NCBI GenBank assembly: GCA_032622095.1
Contig: CP136062.1
Span: 39,370,918-39,434,917 of the forward strand
Direction: 5' to 3'
Origin: Siphonodentalium dalli
Lineage: Eukaryota > Mollusca > Scaphopoda > Gadilida > Siphonodentaliidae
Length of the DNA stretch: 64,000 nucleotides
Shown here: positions 12,738 to 22,560 of the stretch, piece after piece
Numbering within the stretch: the stretch's first letter is position 1
Layout: each line of letters starts with the position of its first letter
Position numbers and translations under genes: made by a program
The notes under the pieces: model-generated
Told to the model about the DNA's origin: nothing
What the model saw: the letters and a program-made list of their open reading frames with translations, nothing else
Database searches by the model: none

Positions 12738-13017
12738 ATTATTTACGCTTAAATGCAATTAGTTAATATAAAATGTGAAAATGAATCATTTGCGCTTAAG
12801 TGCAAGTATATGTCTATCAATATATTTGCGCTTAAGCGCAAATACCTAACATTCCCTCACTTCCCCCGGATTGTGAATGATAGATTCCATCTCATAGTAT
12901 ATTGTCATTGATTGATTGATTTATTTATTGTTCCACCAATAACACATGGTATCATGGACCCATAGTAGTAGCCCCATATAATACTGAAACAGTGAAGAAA
13001 AAATATTTCCATATGCA

Positions 13018-13415
13018 TATATCAGCATCTCTGTCCCTGGTGTCCCAAGAATTGGTGCCTCACTCCCAGAGTTCTAGTATATTTTATTAAAGGGACATCT
13101 CCTACACAGATATATACCATTTCCATGGCCATAAATATGGAATTCGGGGTTACTGGGGACTCGCTTCCCTCATATGGTGTACTTATTGACTTGAAATTGG
13201 GGAAAACCCCAATTTTCATATTATCAGCATCCCTGTCCTCAAGAATTTGTGTCTCCATCCCAGAAATCTAGTATATTTTATAAAAGAGATATATCCTGCA
13301 CATATCTCTACCATTTCCATGGTCATAAAAGAGATATTGCGGTTACTGGAGGGGGTGCTTCCCTCATATGGTGGGTCTGTGCCATTTAAAATTAATTCAG
13401 GGGGGGTGATATCAA
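13018..13415. repeat. tandem duplication, ~203-bp unit, two copies
   Basis: Unit 1 starts at 'atcagcatctctgtccc' (about 13018) and unit 2 at 'atcagcatccctgtcc' (about 13221). Both contain 'ctagtatattttat', 'ccatttccatgg(c/t)cataaa', 'ggttactgg' and 'cttccctcatatggtg' in the same order. Short frames on both strands are by-products. Confidence 0.7.
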
Positions 13416-13499
13416 TGCATGTTAATTTTTATTTGCGCAAATGATTTACACTGACGCGCAAATGATAGGTGTTATTTTGCGAAATATTTGCGCTTGATG

Positions 13500-14725
13500 A
13501 ATAATAAATGTGAAATGGGTATCCCATACATGAAATGCCGTATCTATACATGTATGCTATAGCGCGCATACCCGACAGGTCTGGGTGAACCACCGATCAA
13601 TCAATAATAGCCCGATCGGGCTAAAGTAGACCGATCAGGCTAAAATAGACCGATCGGTCTTTAACAGCCAGCTTGAATCTTGGATAAAGGGAGTAGGCCT
13701 ACTCTAAATTGTTCTTTCAAGTGAAATAGGCCTCCCATATATGAAACGCCTTATCTATATGCTATAGCGCGCATACCCTACAGGTCTGGGTGAACCACCG
13801 ATCAATCAATAATAGCCCGATCGGGCTAAAATAGACCGATCGGGCTAAAATAGACCGATCAGTCTTTCACAGCCAGCCTGAATATTGGATAAAGGGTGTA
13901 GGCCTACTATAAATTGTTCTTTCAAGTGAAATAGGCCTCCCATACATAAAACGCCTTATCTATATGCTATAGCGCGCATATCCTACAGGTCTGGGTGAAC
14001 CTCCGATCAATCGATAATAGCCCGATCGGGCTAAAATAGACCGATCGGGCTAAAATAGACCGATCGGTCTTTAACAGCCAGCTTGAATCTTGGATAAAGG
14101 GAGTAGGCCTACTATAAATTGTTCTTTTAAGTGAAATAGGCCTCCCATATATGAAACGCCTTATCTATATGCTATAGCGCGCATACCCTACAGGTCTGGG
14201 TGAACCACCGATCAATCAATAATAGCCCGATCGGTCTTTAACAGCCAGACCGATCAGTCTTTCACAGCCAGCCTGAATATTGGATAAAGGGTGTAGGCCT
14301 ACTATAAATTGTTCTTTCAAGTGAAATAGGCCTCCCATACATAAAAACGCCTTATCTATATGCTATAGCGCGCATATCCTACAGGTCTGGGTGAACCTCC
14401 GATCAATCAATAATAGCCCGATCGGGCTAAAATAGACCGATCGGTCTTTCACAGCCAGCCTGAATCTTGGATAAAGGGAGTAGGCCTACTATAAATTGTT
14501 CTTTTAAGTGAAATGGGCCTCCCATAGTATTACATGAAACGCCTTATCTATATGCTGTAGCGTGCATATCCTACAGGTCTGGGTGAACCACCGATCAATC
14601 AATAATAGCCCGATCGGGCTAAAATATACCGAACGGGCTAAAATAATCCCATCGGTCTTTCACAGCCGGCATGAATCTTGGATAAAGGGAGTAGGCCTAC
14701 TCTAAATTGTTCTTTCAAGTTACAA
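13500..14725. repeat. satellite-like array, six ~190-205-bp units
   Basis: The landmark 'caggtctgggtgaacc' recurs at about 13577, 13781, 13986, 14191, 14381 and 14571, giving periods of 204, 205, 205, 190 and 190 bp. Each unit contains the palindromes GCCCGATCGGGC and GACCGATCGGTC (one to three per unit; the number varies and explains the length change), then 'ttggataaaggg(a/t)gtaggcctac', 'aaattgttct', and 'gccttatctatatgctatagcgcgcat'. Unit 4 has lost one palindrome segment. Non-coding. Confidence 0.85.
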
Positions 14726-15560
14726 CCCCATTTTTTTGTCAAAAAATTATTCTGATTCATTTTGAAACTAATGAAAGACAATTTTGAAACTAATGAAAGA
14801 CAATGTATAATTTTTTGCTGGTATATTCATCATAAATTTGAACAATCTTCAAGCAAACAAAATTTCGATATTCAAGAAATCTCTAAACAACAGTGTCAGG
14901 AAGACCAATCGATCTAGCTCAGCACGATTGGTCTATTGTGATGTCAAATATTATTGAAATATTGCTTATAATTTACATCAGTCAATAATTCGCATGCAGA
15001 TAACTTCACCTTGTATTCGGCCAAATATGTTGACGTTAGATTAGAAGGCAGAATTCCCAGATTTGTTTATTATTGGTGAACCTGGATAAATTCGGAGGTG
15101 TGCCAATCGTCTTTTGCACACTGAATACGTACTCATTCTCTCCTAAATTTGCAAAAATTCCATATATATATATAAATATATATACAGAGTGTGAAAACTG
15201 TGTTAGTTGCCAAATAATTGTCGACATTTTACTTAGAAAACTTGAATGCGAAAACTATGAGAGGCCCCCTATTATTTAATTTTTTTTCTCTCTTTTTGTT
15301 GAATCTACTTTCGTTATCGACATGCCGGCTATTGTTTTGGCTGTTCTCCCAATCGTGCGTGCCAGCCGATCGTCGTTATTCGGGCGGTTCCGATTTCCTC
15401 CGAATATCATTCCATGAGACTCCGCGCGCTGATTCGCTCCGAAAATATGTTAGTATCTGAGAAGATTTCTTACTCTGATCGCAGTTTTCAACAATTTAAT
15501 ACAGGGCGAGTACCGCACTAATAATATGCCACATTGGGGTTTTCTTTCTAGTTTTGTATG
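14726..15560. other. non-coding; short duplication and TA microsatellite
   Basis: It contains a local 20-bp direct duplication ('ttttgaaactaatgaaagac', about 14759-14800) and a TA-rich run at 15163-15183. A GC-richer segment at about 15320-15450 holds no recognised motif. Confidence 0.4.
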
Positions 15561-15639
15561 ACCTTTCTTGTGGTATATCGGGCACAGTTCTGTCTGACAT
15601 CAAATATATACCCACCGGGAGTGAAGCTAATGACTTTAA

Positions 15640-16205
15640 AACTCTACATTTTGGGCCATTTTCCAGATTTTATTACTAAAATACATTTCTTCTGTCCAGT
15701 TCACCATAATTTAGCTAAGAATGTATTTAATCACGAGGTCTGTAAACCTTCAAAAATTCACTTTTAATAATCAGATTCATCATCTGAGAAATAATCTCCA
15801 GATTTCCGTTCACTGTCATCATTGATGGCAACATCACCATCAGAATCATCAGCAAAAGAACACTCTATGTCATTGCTAGATATCTCATCATAATGTTGTT
15901 TGACTGAATCGGTTGCATTACTAATCTTCACTGGCAATGTGTGACTGAATCGGTTGCATTACCAATCTTCACTGGCAATTCATTTGGAACAGCAGGTCTA
16001 TCAAACCACATTGGTTATGTCATGCCATCAACCAGACGTCATCCGTGAAAGGTGAATTTTGGAAGTTTAAAGACCTGTTTATGAGTTTCATTATCTGAGT
16101 TTGGTATAAAAATGGTTAGAAATTGTGCATTCTTGATAAATTAGGTTGATCGGGACAGAAGAAATGTCTGTTAGTAGTCTAATCTTGAAAAATTGCCCAA
16201 AATGT
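15640..16205. repeat. inverted-repeat unit, arms ~130-155 bp around a ~270-bp core
   Basis: The left arm (about 15645-15770, 'acattttgggccattttcc..aaaattcac') and right arm (about 16048-16205, 'gtgaattttggaag..gcccaaaatgtag') are reverse complements with moderate divergence. Both include 'acagaagaaatgt' or its complement. The core carries the acidic coding tail described separately. It adjoins R3 copy B. It looks like a decayed DNA-transposon derivative, but true termini and a target duplication were not resolved. Confidence 0.55.
15764..16014 (-). pseudogene. acidic C-terminal tail of an unidentified protein
   Basis: On the minus strand a frame reads WFDRPAVPNELPVKIG and then, after a shift, NATDSVKQHYDEIS..., ending in a strongly acidic stretch (FADDSDGDVAINDD, then YFSDDESDY) and a TAA at 15764-15766. 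The codon bias toward real protein composition and the Asp/Ser-rich end resemble C termini of transposase-like proteins. A 41-bp tandem duplication (units starting at 15902 and 15943) breaks the frame, since 41 is not a multiple of 3. A stop at 16015-16017 closes it upstream. The protein family is not recognised. Non-functional as it stands. Confidence 0.45.
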
Positions 16206-16780
16206 AGGGTTACAATGACATGACTTCAAAATTGTGTTCAGACCCTCAATATTGGGGTTTAAACCAGTAAACCCAATTTTTTTGGAGAATTTGTCCAAAA
16301 TCCTATCAGCATTCAGCAACAAAACTAGAAATGATAATTACTATTAAATTGAAGTGAATGAGACAAAAACATTATTTAGGAGGCCAAATTCTGACCAAAA
16401 CAATTTGAGTTCACGCCCCTGAAACCTTGATTTTAGCACTTAAAACTGTTTTTAAAAATAGAACAAGATAAAATAAGATATCTTTATTGAAATAAACATC
16501 CAAATGTGGACAGGATGCAAAGAAATACGTAGTGACATTGACATATTAAGATATAGCATGAAGGACATACAGGAAAACCAAAAATGCACATATATACAAG
16601 ATAGATACAACAATATGTGACAATATGACACCCTTGGTAGCAGACCAAGTGCTGTTTTTCTGGGGTTTGGGGTGTTATGTATTCATGTCTGATAACATTT
16701 ATCTTTGTTTAAAATATAAGTTAATTTTACGGCATATCAACGCCAAAGATTCGGGTCAGCATTGTTACTCATAATTATAT

Positions 16781-17215
16781 TTAAATATTTTGGAACTTCT
16801 GTCTGTCTGTGTGTGTATGTATGTATGTATGTATGTTTGTTATAGATTCTAAATCTGCTGGACCGATTCGACTCAACTTTGGTTTGTAGGCCCACTTTTA
16901 TCCCGGAAATAATATGGGCGAGTCCAATTTCACATGCGACCATGACCTTGACATTGCTCATATAGGCTTAGGCATGTTTCTGGACCTCGACCGATCCGAC
17001 GCGAATTTGGTATGTAGGCCTACTTTGATCCCGGGGAAAGTATGGGCGGGTCCAATTTCACGTGCGACCGTGCCCCTGACCTTCACCTCGCTCATATAGG
17101 AATGTTTCTGGACCGATCTTACAATATTTTTCCAGAAGCTGTATATTCTTCCTAGACGGAGGCTATCACAGATAAATCCCTAAATAGCTTGCACGAAGTC
17201 GGGCACATCAGCTCT
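16781..17215 (+). repeat. CTGT-start repeat R6, copy A
   Basis: Begins in CTGTCTGTCTG/TATG microsatellite and ends in 'cgaagtcgggcacatcagct'. Inside it repeats 'catgtttctggacc..gaccgatccgac..aatttggt..gtaggcctacttt(g)atcccgg' and 'gggtccaatttcac(g)tgcgacc'. A related copy is at 30400-30765. A 9-bp AT-rich direct repeat TAATTATAT flanks it (16772-16780 and 17216-17224), consistent with a target duplication but low in complexity. Confidence 0.6.
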
Positions 17216-17280
17216 TAATTATATATTTGTCAGTTTCTTTCCATTGCAAAAATCCCGGCTAAATAAAATATTATTGTGAA

Positions 17281-17469
17281 TTAAAGATCATTCCTTATCG
17301 ACTTGTACGCATTACATTCGGTGATAAAGTGTCTCACATTTTCGATTGATTTTCTGTCCTTGTAATATAAGCATACATGTAATCTCTCTGCTTCAAATTT
17401 AACCTGATAGACGTGTCTTAGTTTTTCAATAGCAAGGTTATGATTACTGATTCGCAGACTTGTAAACAT
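17281..17469 (-). pseudogene. C-terminal remnant of a non-LTR ORF2
   Basis: The 62-residue frame reads LRISNHNLAIEKLRH, then CLYYKDRKSIENVRHFITEC and NAYKSIRNDL. This is the same C-terminal module as at 2795-3031 ('LRISNHxLxIExxRH..C..C/Y..HF...C..Y..iR'). The HF...C half of the Cys/His motif is kept, while the second Cys of the leading pair is Tyr. Similar age and strand to the first remnant suggest one family. Relic, not a gene. Confidence 0.6.
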
Positions 17470-18045
17470 GGTTATTGTCTCATTGTCGATTGTATATTTG
17501 AGATAGGCTTCGGGTTCTATATATTATCCGTTTTTGACAAGCGCATAGGTCCTCAATTTATTACCACTATCTCCTCTTATTATGGTGGGTGCCGTAAGAA
17601 CTTTTGTGAATTCCGATTGGTTTGCATGTTTCAGTTGGCTACACAATGAATAGCAGTATTATTGTAAAGTAAATTAAACTTATTTAGGAGGGAAACAAAT
17701 CTATTTCTGGGAATACAGTCTGGTTAAAAGGGTTTGAACCCCCAAATTGAGGTTCAGGCTTCTAAAACCCTAATTTGGTTTTTTTTACAAAAATAAATCA
17801 CTGGACAATGGTGAACATTAATGTCTTCTTACTACATTTATGTGAATTGAACAAAAACATATTATTGATTGCAGTGAATTCTGGGGGAAAATGGCTGAAA
17901 ACCGAAATTGGGCTTTATGCCCCTAAAACCCTAACATGCGTGTTTCTGTTAAATCAGCTTGCACCATGTAATTCCTCATCGAAAATTACCTTAGAAATCA
18001 TTCTCAATATAAAGTGAACACAATTTCCCTAAAGAGCGCGTTTTG

Positions 18046-18243
18046 ACACCTACTAAATGAAATGCAATAGACAACACAAAGCCCGTTTAACGTCCAATCA
18101 AAAAAACGGAAATATGTATTTCTCAATTTTCCCACCAAAGAAGATTCTGTAACGTCGCCAGTTATTTATAGCGTCGTGTTCTAGATCTCGGACACGGCTT
18201 GGTGAAGTGACGTCATCTTGCATTGAGCGTCATGAGACATAGA
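18046..18243. other. non-coding flank of the hairpin
   Basis: No repeat or coding signal recognised. Normal-complexity sequence between R3 and the hairpin. Confidence 0.35.
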
Positions 18244-18410
18244 CAGAACTGCATTCCCGTTCGAACTGTCATTTTTTCCTGCACGAGATCGATTTTGGCG
18301 GAAGGATAATATTGAACGAGAAGCCGCAGACTTCGAGTTCAACATTATCCTTCCGCCAAAATCGATCGAGTGCAAGAAAAATTGTCAGTTCGAACGGGAA
18401 TGCAGTTCTG
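18244..18410. repeat. near-perfect 167-bp hairpin
   Basis: The left arm starting CAGAACTGCATTCCCGTTCG (18244) pairs with the right arm ending CGAACGGGAATGCAGTTCTG (18410). The arms are about 75 bp with only a few mismatches (for example GTTCAATATT versus GTTCAACATT, and ATTTTTTCC versus an AAGAAAAAT variant). The loop between 18318 and 18336 can itself pair partly (GAAG/CTTC), leaving about 7 unpaired bases. It is either a young palindromic mobile element or a transcribed hairpin RNA source. No target duplication is evident at the edges. Confidence 0.8.
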
Positions 18411-18923
18411 TATTTATTTCACGCCGGCGGAACTTAAAAAATGCTAATGATTTGAGAAAACTTGAATAATTGTGAAAGCGAAAGCGAAATCACGGCAGAA
18501 GAGGAGTTAATCCGTTTAAACTTAATTTTTGCCGTGGAACCAGTCTACCAATGTCTCGGTATGCGTCCTTCAACTTGATGACGGATGCCGCCTCGAATGT
18601 AAATTGTTCGCAATTTCACAATATTTAATGTGTAAAATTAAGTATTTTGGGACCTGGCAGGAGATGGTTATGTATCTTTTGGATTTAATGAGCAACGAAG
18701 TTCGATAATCTGTATTTCTTCATGGAGGAGTGACTCAAGTTGACAACTTATTCCGAGAATTCTAAAATGAAATGTTTGTGATTTAGTCAATGTTTGACTT
18801 CGAAGTTCGAGCGTGGAAAATTCGAGTTCACACGGTGCAACACAGCTAAGAGAGAAAGTTTACTGACAAAATGTCTATGATCAACTACAATTAAATTCTT
18901 GAATCTATCGAACGGATCTAGAT
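18411..18923. other. possible 5' flank/UTR, not resolved
   Basis: Moderately complex sequence without repeat partners. It precedes the candidate first exon at 18924. No convincing core-promoter motif was identified. Confidence 0.3.
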
Positions 18924-19045
18924 ATGGAGTTGGAGAATCTCCATCAAACTTGCCACATCATGGCCAATTCTGACTCGAAATTCTGGAAAACTAGTGATTT
19001 TCGAAAATACTGTCAAAATGTTTCAACTTTCACTTTCACTTTCAG
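18924..19045 (+). CDS. candidate first coding exon (unidentified gene)
   Basis: An ATG at 18924 opens 40 codons (start MELENLHQTCHI, with a second in-frame Met at 18960 in the context atcATGG, then FWKTSDFRKYCQN). The frame runs directly into a strong 5' splice donor, CAG|GTAAGT, at 19045/19046. An in-frame stop lies shortly upstream, so the frame is not an extension of an upstream exon. What follows is AT-rich and intron-like. No acceptor or second exon could be paired, because the next 5 kb is mobile-element sequence. No family recognised. This is an inference from splice-site quality and frame only. Confidence 0.25.
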
Positions 19046-19730
19046 GTAAGTTTTTCTTTCTTTAAATAAATCAGAAAAAAATACATGTAAATTCCTATTT
19101 CAAGAGTTAACAATCAAAATTCCAATCCATTTGTCATTTGAATGATTTGTCAATGAATTATTCAAATTTTTGAAATATAATTAATAAGTTTTTTCAGTTT
19201 ATATTTTTGAAATTTTTACTATTCACTAATTCAGGCATATTTTTCTAACTAGTGTCTAGTACCAGCTGAGTACTACCAGTAGTGGTGCAGAAGAAATTTT
19301 TAAATTCCACATATATCAGTATTAGGACTGTTTGTCATTCGACATTAACAAATACCATACGGCGTACAACGATTTTGAATTAAAAAAAAAAGGCTGATAC
19401 TAGAACAATTTTAACCATTTTCTTCAATACAAAATTGGAATATATAAATTTATAATATGTGTAGGCCTATATGTATTTCTCTCTGATTTTAGCATAGTCT
19501 GATTAGTTCGGGCATTTCATTAATTTATAAATTCAAATGTTAAATTAATGTCACTTCCAAAAAATATTTAGTCAGTTTTTCATACTATTAAAATAGTAGA
19601 GGGAAAGATTGCCTATTTGCTGTCCCCAGGGAAGGGCATAAAATTACATTTGAAATACAAGATCAAAACATTTTCTTCTTAAATAGAATATCAACATATA
19701 TGTAATAACAATTAGTGAATTTTACAATAA
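19046..19730. other. AT-rich, intron-like sequence
   Basis: Very AT-rich with no open frames of note and no repeat partner. It could be an intron following the candidate exon at 18924-19045, or the 3' flank of the minus-strand Crypton-like tail. Confidence 0.3.
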
Positions 19731-19866
19731 TTAGTCTGTGTCGCTGTCTGATTCAATACGTGCAATTCTCCTGTATTTGTTCTTGCTGTGCCTATTAGAA
19801 CTTTCTGCATCTGAATCACCACTGTTGGCCCTGGGCATTTTAACGGTTATTTTAAATGTACCACCA
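19731..19866 (-). pseudogene. Crypton-like C-terminal tail, distal part
   Basis: Minus strand. After the insertion point the frame reads GGTFKITVKMPRANSG, then a Ser/Asp- and Arg-rich end (NRYRRIARIESDSDTD) and TAA at 19731-19733. The composition (Gly-Gly-Thr-Phe strand, basic KR/RR patch, ESDSD end) is what I know from C termini of Crypton/KIAA1958-like tyrosine recombinase proteins, where a '(C/N)xIxGGTFnI' strand is followed by an acidic end. It is separated from its proximal part (24824-24978) by the 4957-bp palindromic element. Removing that element and one CCA restores one continuous frame across the junction. Confidence 0.55.
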
Positions 19867-22000
19867 TAGTGCAGGAGATATTGGTCGACCTCTGCACCCC
19901 CCCCCCCCCCCAGGACTTAACTTCACCCAACTAATTTTCTTCCTTAAGGTCTCCTCTAATTTTTTTCACTTGTTAACAAGAAAAAAAAGTGGCCGCAGAG
20001 ACTCCAGACAAGATGGCGTCCATCATGGCGGCCATTTTTTTTTAATACACCAGGTCTCTTTGATCGCCATTATAGTAAAGATGATAGCACATGCGGTCTT
20101 GTTTTCCGCTCGATTCGTTATGCTAATATACAACCCTTACAAAGTAGCCAAAAATCCGACACCAGAATCCAATATGGCGGCCAAGATGGCCGCCGAAATG
20201 TGAAAATATGCTATTTTTCTGACATGTTACCACCTTTCGTTTGTCTCTGTGGGAAAATGTTACAATTTTTGCGTCATGTTATACATTTATCATATAGAGG
20301 AGTCATTGGCGAACATATGGGGACCATAATATGCATTCATTGCGGGATATTTTTGTCCGATATCACGTTTTCACAAATGCCGGTATCATAGGTCAAAGCC
20401 GAATCTCCGTTAATAACGCGATGTTATGTTTCGAATCAATGAATGTTATTGCTATTATAACAACACCCATGCATATATATTTGCAGGAGATACTCGAGCT
20501 AGGATTCCTCTTATACCAGAGTTGAGGAATATTTACCCAAATCCAAGATGGCGGCCAAAATGGCCACCAGAAATAAAAAATCGCCGAAAATCGCTGATTT
20601 TAACATCAGTGAGCATTATTGTCATGACAACTCCACACCTGCTTACTATTGTAAGTTGGGAACACTTAGAAGAACTTTCCTTGTATCGTATCCAAATAAA
20701 AGTCCCCCAAATCCAAAATGGCGCCCACAATGGCGGACAGATTTTGAAAAATCACCGAAATTCCCTCATATTCACATCATTGGGCATTATTATCGAGACA
20801 ACTCCATCCATGCGTACAGTTGAGTTGGAAATACCGAGGTGAAGTAATTACCTTACATCTCATGCAAGAAATGGTTTTCCAAATCAAAGATTGCGGCCAA
20901 AATGGCGACCGAAATTTGAAAACAAGTCTACATTCCTTTACTTTCTTACGATGGGCGTTATTGTTTCGCGATTTCTAATCACCATTACATGTTGATATGG
21001 AATAGTGACATGAAGTATTCATTAGGGTTTGGCAATTGATACTCACAGCCAAGATCGCTGCTAAATTGGCGGCTAGAAATTGAAAAGAAATCGATATTTT
21101 CACATATTAATTTCAACTTTTTGTCATAATATCGGTATGTATGGACGAAACTGTACATAAACCATCTACTAGTTCAACCTAAAGGTATCAAAACGCATAA
21201 CATAGCTCGTATCCTTCTGGGAAGATGAAACACCACCATTAATATCGCGATGTGGCATTTCGAAATCCAGTCTCCACTTAGCGCCGATAATGGCCGTAAG
21301 CGTAGGTGCGCCGAATAGTTATATCAGAACAATTACCTGATAACAGATTCTGATTTGCCACGTCACGTCCATAATTATCTGGAACAGCTTCCATTTCTTT
21401 GTCTGACAAATCTAGGTTGCTCACACCGACAAAGTATTCACCACTTCCTGGGAGTAGGGTCCCTCTAATCATAACGTTTCAAACAATTCATTTTCCGGTG
21501 TCTAGCTTACAGAAGGTCATCTCTATGTATGTGTCTCATACCCCATGGGATAACGACATGTACACCTGGCGAACCAGTTATCTAGTCACTTCTCAATAGA
21601 TGGTTCGTCAACTCACAAACTCAGCGAACGCATTGGCATATGTGGAAAACTTCGACAGTGTTTCGAAGGTTGCTAGCTGTCTCATTCCCTTGGACAGATG
21701 TCTGTCTGCTAAGGAGAAGACCCTAGCGTACAGACTACCCACACTTCTTGACCATTATCCGAAGCAAACTGTGTGACGCCCCGCAGTTGTCTCGTCGAAT
21801 ATCTCCCAGCAGAGAAGAACAATGCTCGCGGTGCTAGTTTGTGGACATGCGCCATGATAGAGGGAATGAAATGGGCCACTGTATACACCACCCCTACACC
21901 TGGTGCATGTTTAAGATATCGAATGTCATGCGTGTCGGTTTTATTTGGTGTGGTAAGGTTGTATTCCACATCCGTTTCGAAGCCTTTCTGATTCAACTAC
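19867..22000 (+). repeat. PAL copy 1, left arm
   Basis: Outer 2.1 kb of the element. Order of landmarks: TIR, 'aagatggcgtccatcatggcggcc', 'gacatgttaccacctttcg', 'ccaagatggcggccaaaatgg', a tract 'cgccgaatagtta', then 'ggacatgcgccatgatag' near 21842. Each landmark reappears inverted in the right arm (for example 24475-24520, 24135-24150, 23405-23415). Divergence increases toward the centre. Frames such as 19856-20203 and 20426-20842 change between copies and are not conserved as protein. Confidence 0.7.
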
Positions 22001-22560
22001 GTACACTTTTGTCTGGATAATAATATGCTAGCCTCCCTCAAAACAGTCGGATGGACTTTCTTTATAGCATGAATGTATGCGTGTTTTGTTATCCTCTCTC
22101 GGGGTTAGTGTCAGTATGTGGGCGGTATTATTCAAGAAAATGTCAGGAACTGTGGTGCATTTATTTCACTATGTATTTAAAGAACAATTTACAGTCTCGA
22201 TGGCAATGGCTGTGGCCGTGGGGGAACGCGACCTTTATGATCATATAGCTTTATATATATATAACTTTAGAATATAGTAGTTAATGTCTCATGCATGAAA
22301 ATGGTCGCATTGGTGATGTTACCAAGAAATCACTTGGTGTACCAACGTTTGTTGAACTGAATGCAAGAGCTCATCAACGTAACATTCCTCTGGATGTTCT
22401 TCGCGTTGAACATTTCACCCTTTTGTTGATGGCATTTGTACTTTATTGAACCATACCACCCAACGTGAGTATGACATATCAACCAACTATCAAATGTATC
22501 GCCTTTAAGACTACACCCCAGTCTTGGTGGGGTTTATACAGCAGTAGCCAATGGCATACC
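22000..22560. other. spacer (loop) of PAL copy 1
   Basis: This is the part of the element without an inverted counterpart. The arms can be followed up to 'catccgtttcgaagcctttct' (about 21978) on the left and its complement near 22585 on the right. The spacer contains the 52-codon ORF and a TA-rich tract at 22248-22262. A longer open frame at 22077-22277 is frame-shifted in copy 2, so it is not annotated as a gene. Confidence 0.6.
22291..22449 (+). CDS. 52-codon ORF in the spacer of PAL copy 1
   Basis: The frame runs ATG (22291) to TGA (22447-22449), begins MHENGRIGDVTKKSLGVPTF and contains VELNARAHQRNIPLDVLRVE. PAL copy 2 has the same-length ORF (55974-56132, minus) with only a handful of substitutions and no frameshift, while surrounding frames in the two copies are shifted and broken. 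Protein-like composition and preserved length argue for a captured or formerly functional coding segment. A stop lies just upstream at 22282-22284. Family not recognised; it may be an exon-sized relic of the ancestral transposase or of a host gene. Confidence 0.4.
   Translation: MHENGRIGDVTKKSLGVPTFVELNARAHQRNIPLDVLRVEHFTLLLMAFVLY

Larger units (their letters stand above)
11310..13495. repeat. field of CTTAAG-centred palindromes (TTnnGCnCTTAAGnGCnnAA type)
   Basis: Imperfect palindromes built on CTTAAG recur: around 11323, 11514, 11570, 11603, 11780, 11822, 12748, 12796 and 12830, with GCGCAAAT half-sites at 13433-13490. The best-formed ones read TTGCGCTTAAGCGCAAAT and TTATGCTTAAGCGTAAAT. 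The field is interrupted by the non-LTR insertion at 11847-12737 and by a 203-bp tandem duplication (13018-13415). Whether these are protein-binding sites or a decayed palindromic satellite cannot be told from one locus. Confidence 0.6.
16470..17690 (-). mobile_element. non-LTR retrotransposon remnant inside R3
   Basis: Read on the minus strand, the block contains an ORF2 C-terminal fragment (17469-17281) and then AT-rich 3'-UTR-like sequence ending near 16470 in 'caataaagatatcttattttatc', a plausible 3' tail. It interrupts R3 copy B. A later repeat (16781-17215) sits inside the UTR. A clean target duplication around the whole block was not found because R3 is internally repetitive. Confidence 0.45.
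16200..18045 (-). repeat. dispersed repeat R3, copy B (interrupted)
   Basis: This is the reverse-complement counterpart of 9790-10510. The two homologous parts are about 16200-16465 and 17690-18045, separated by about 1.2 kb of non-LTR-derived and other repeat sequence. The block ends near 18031 in AAAGAGCGC, matching the AAAGAGCGT end of copy A (minus strand, 9816-9824). Confidence 0.65.

Noticed and set aside
13500-14725. CRISPR-like array
   Set aside because: Eukaryotic context, unit of ~200 bp, and no unique spacers between identical short repeats. It is a satellite.
17720-17760. tRNA-like B-box word (GGTTTGAACCC)
   Set aside because: The surrounding sequence cannot fold into a cloverleaf and the word belongs to the R3 repeat text, which recurs with variants.
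20426-20842. Open frame of 138 codons and similar frames in the palindrome arms as genes
   Set aside because: They overlap frames on the opposite strand, shift between the two element copies and arise from ATGGCGGCC-rich repeat sequence. No domain is visible.
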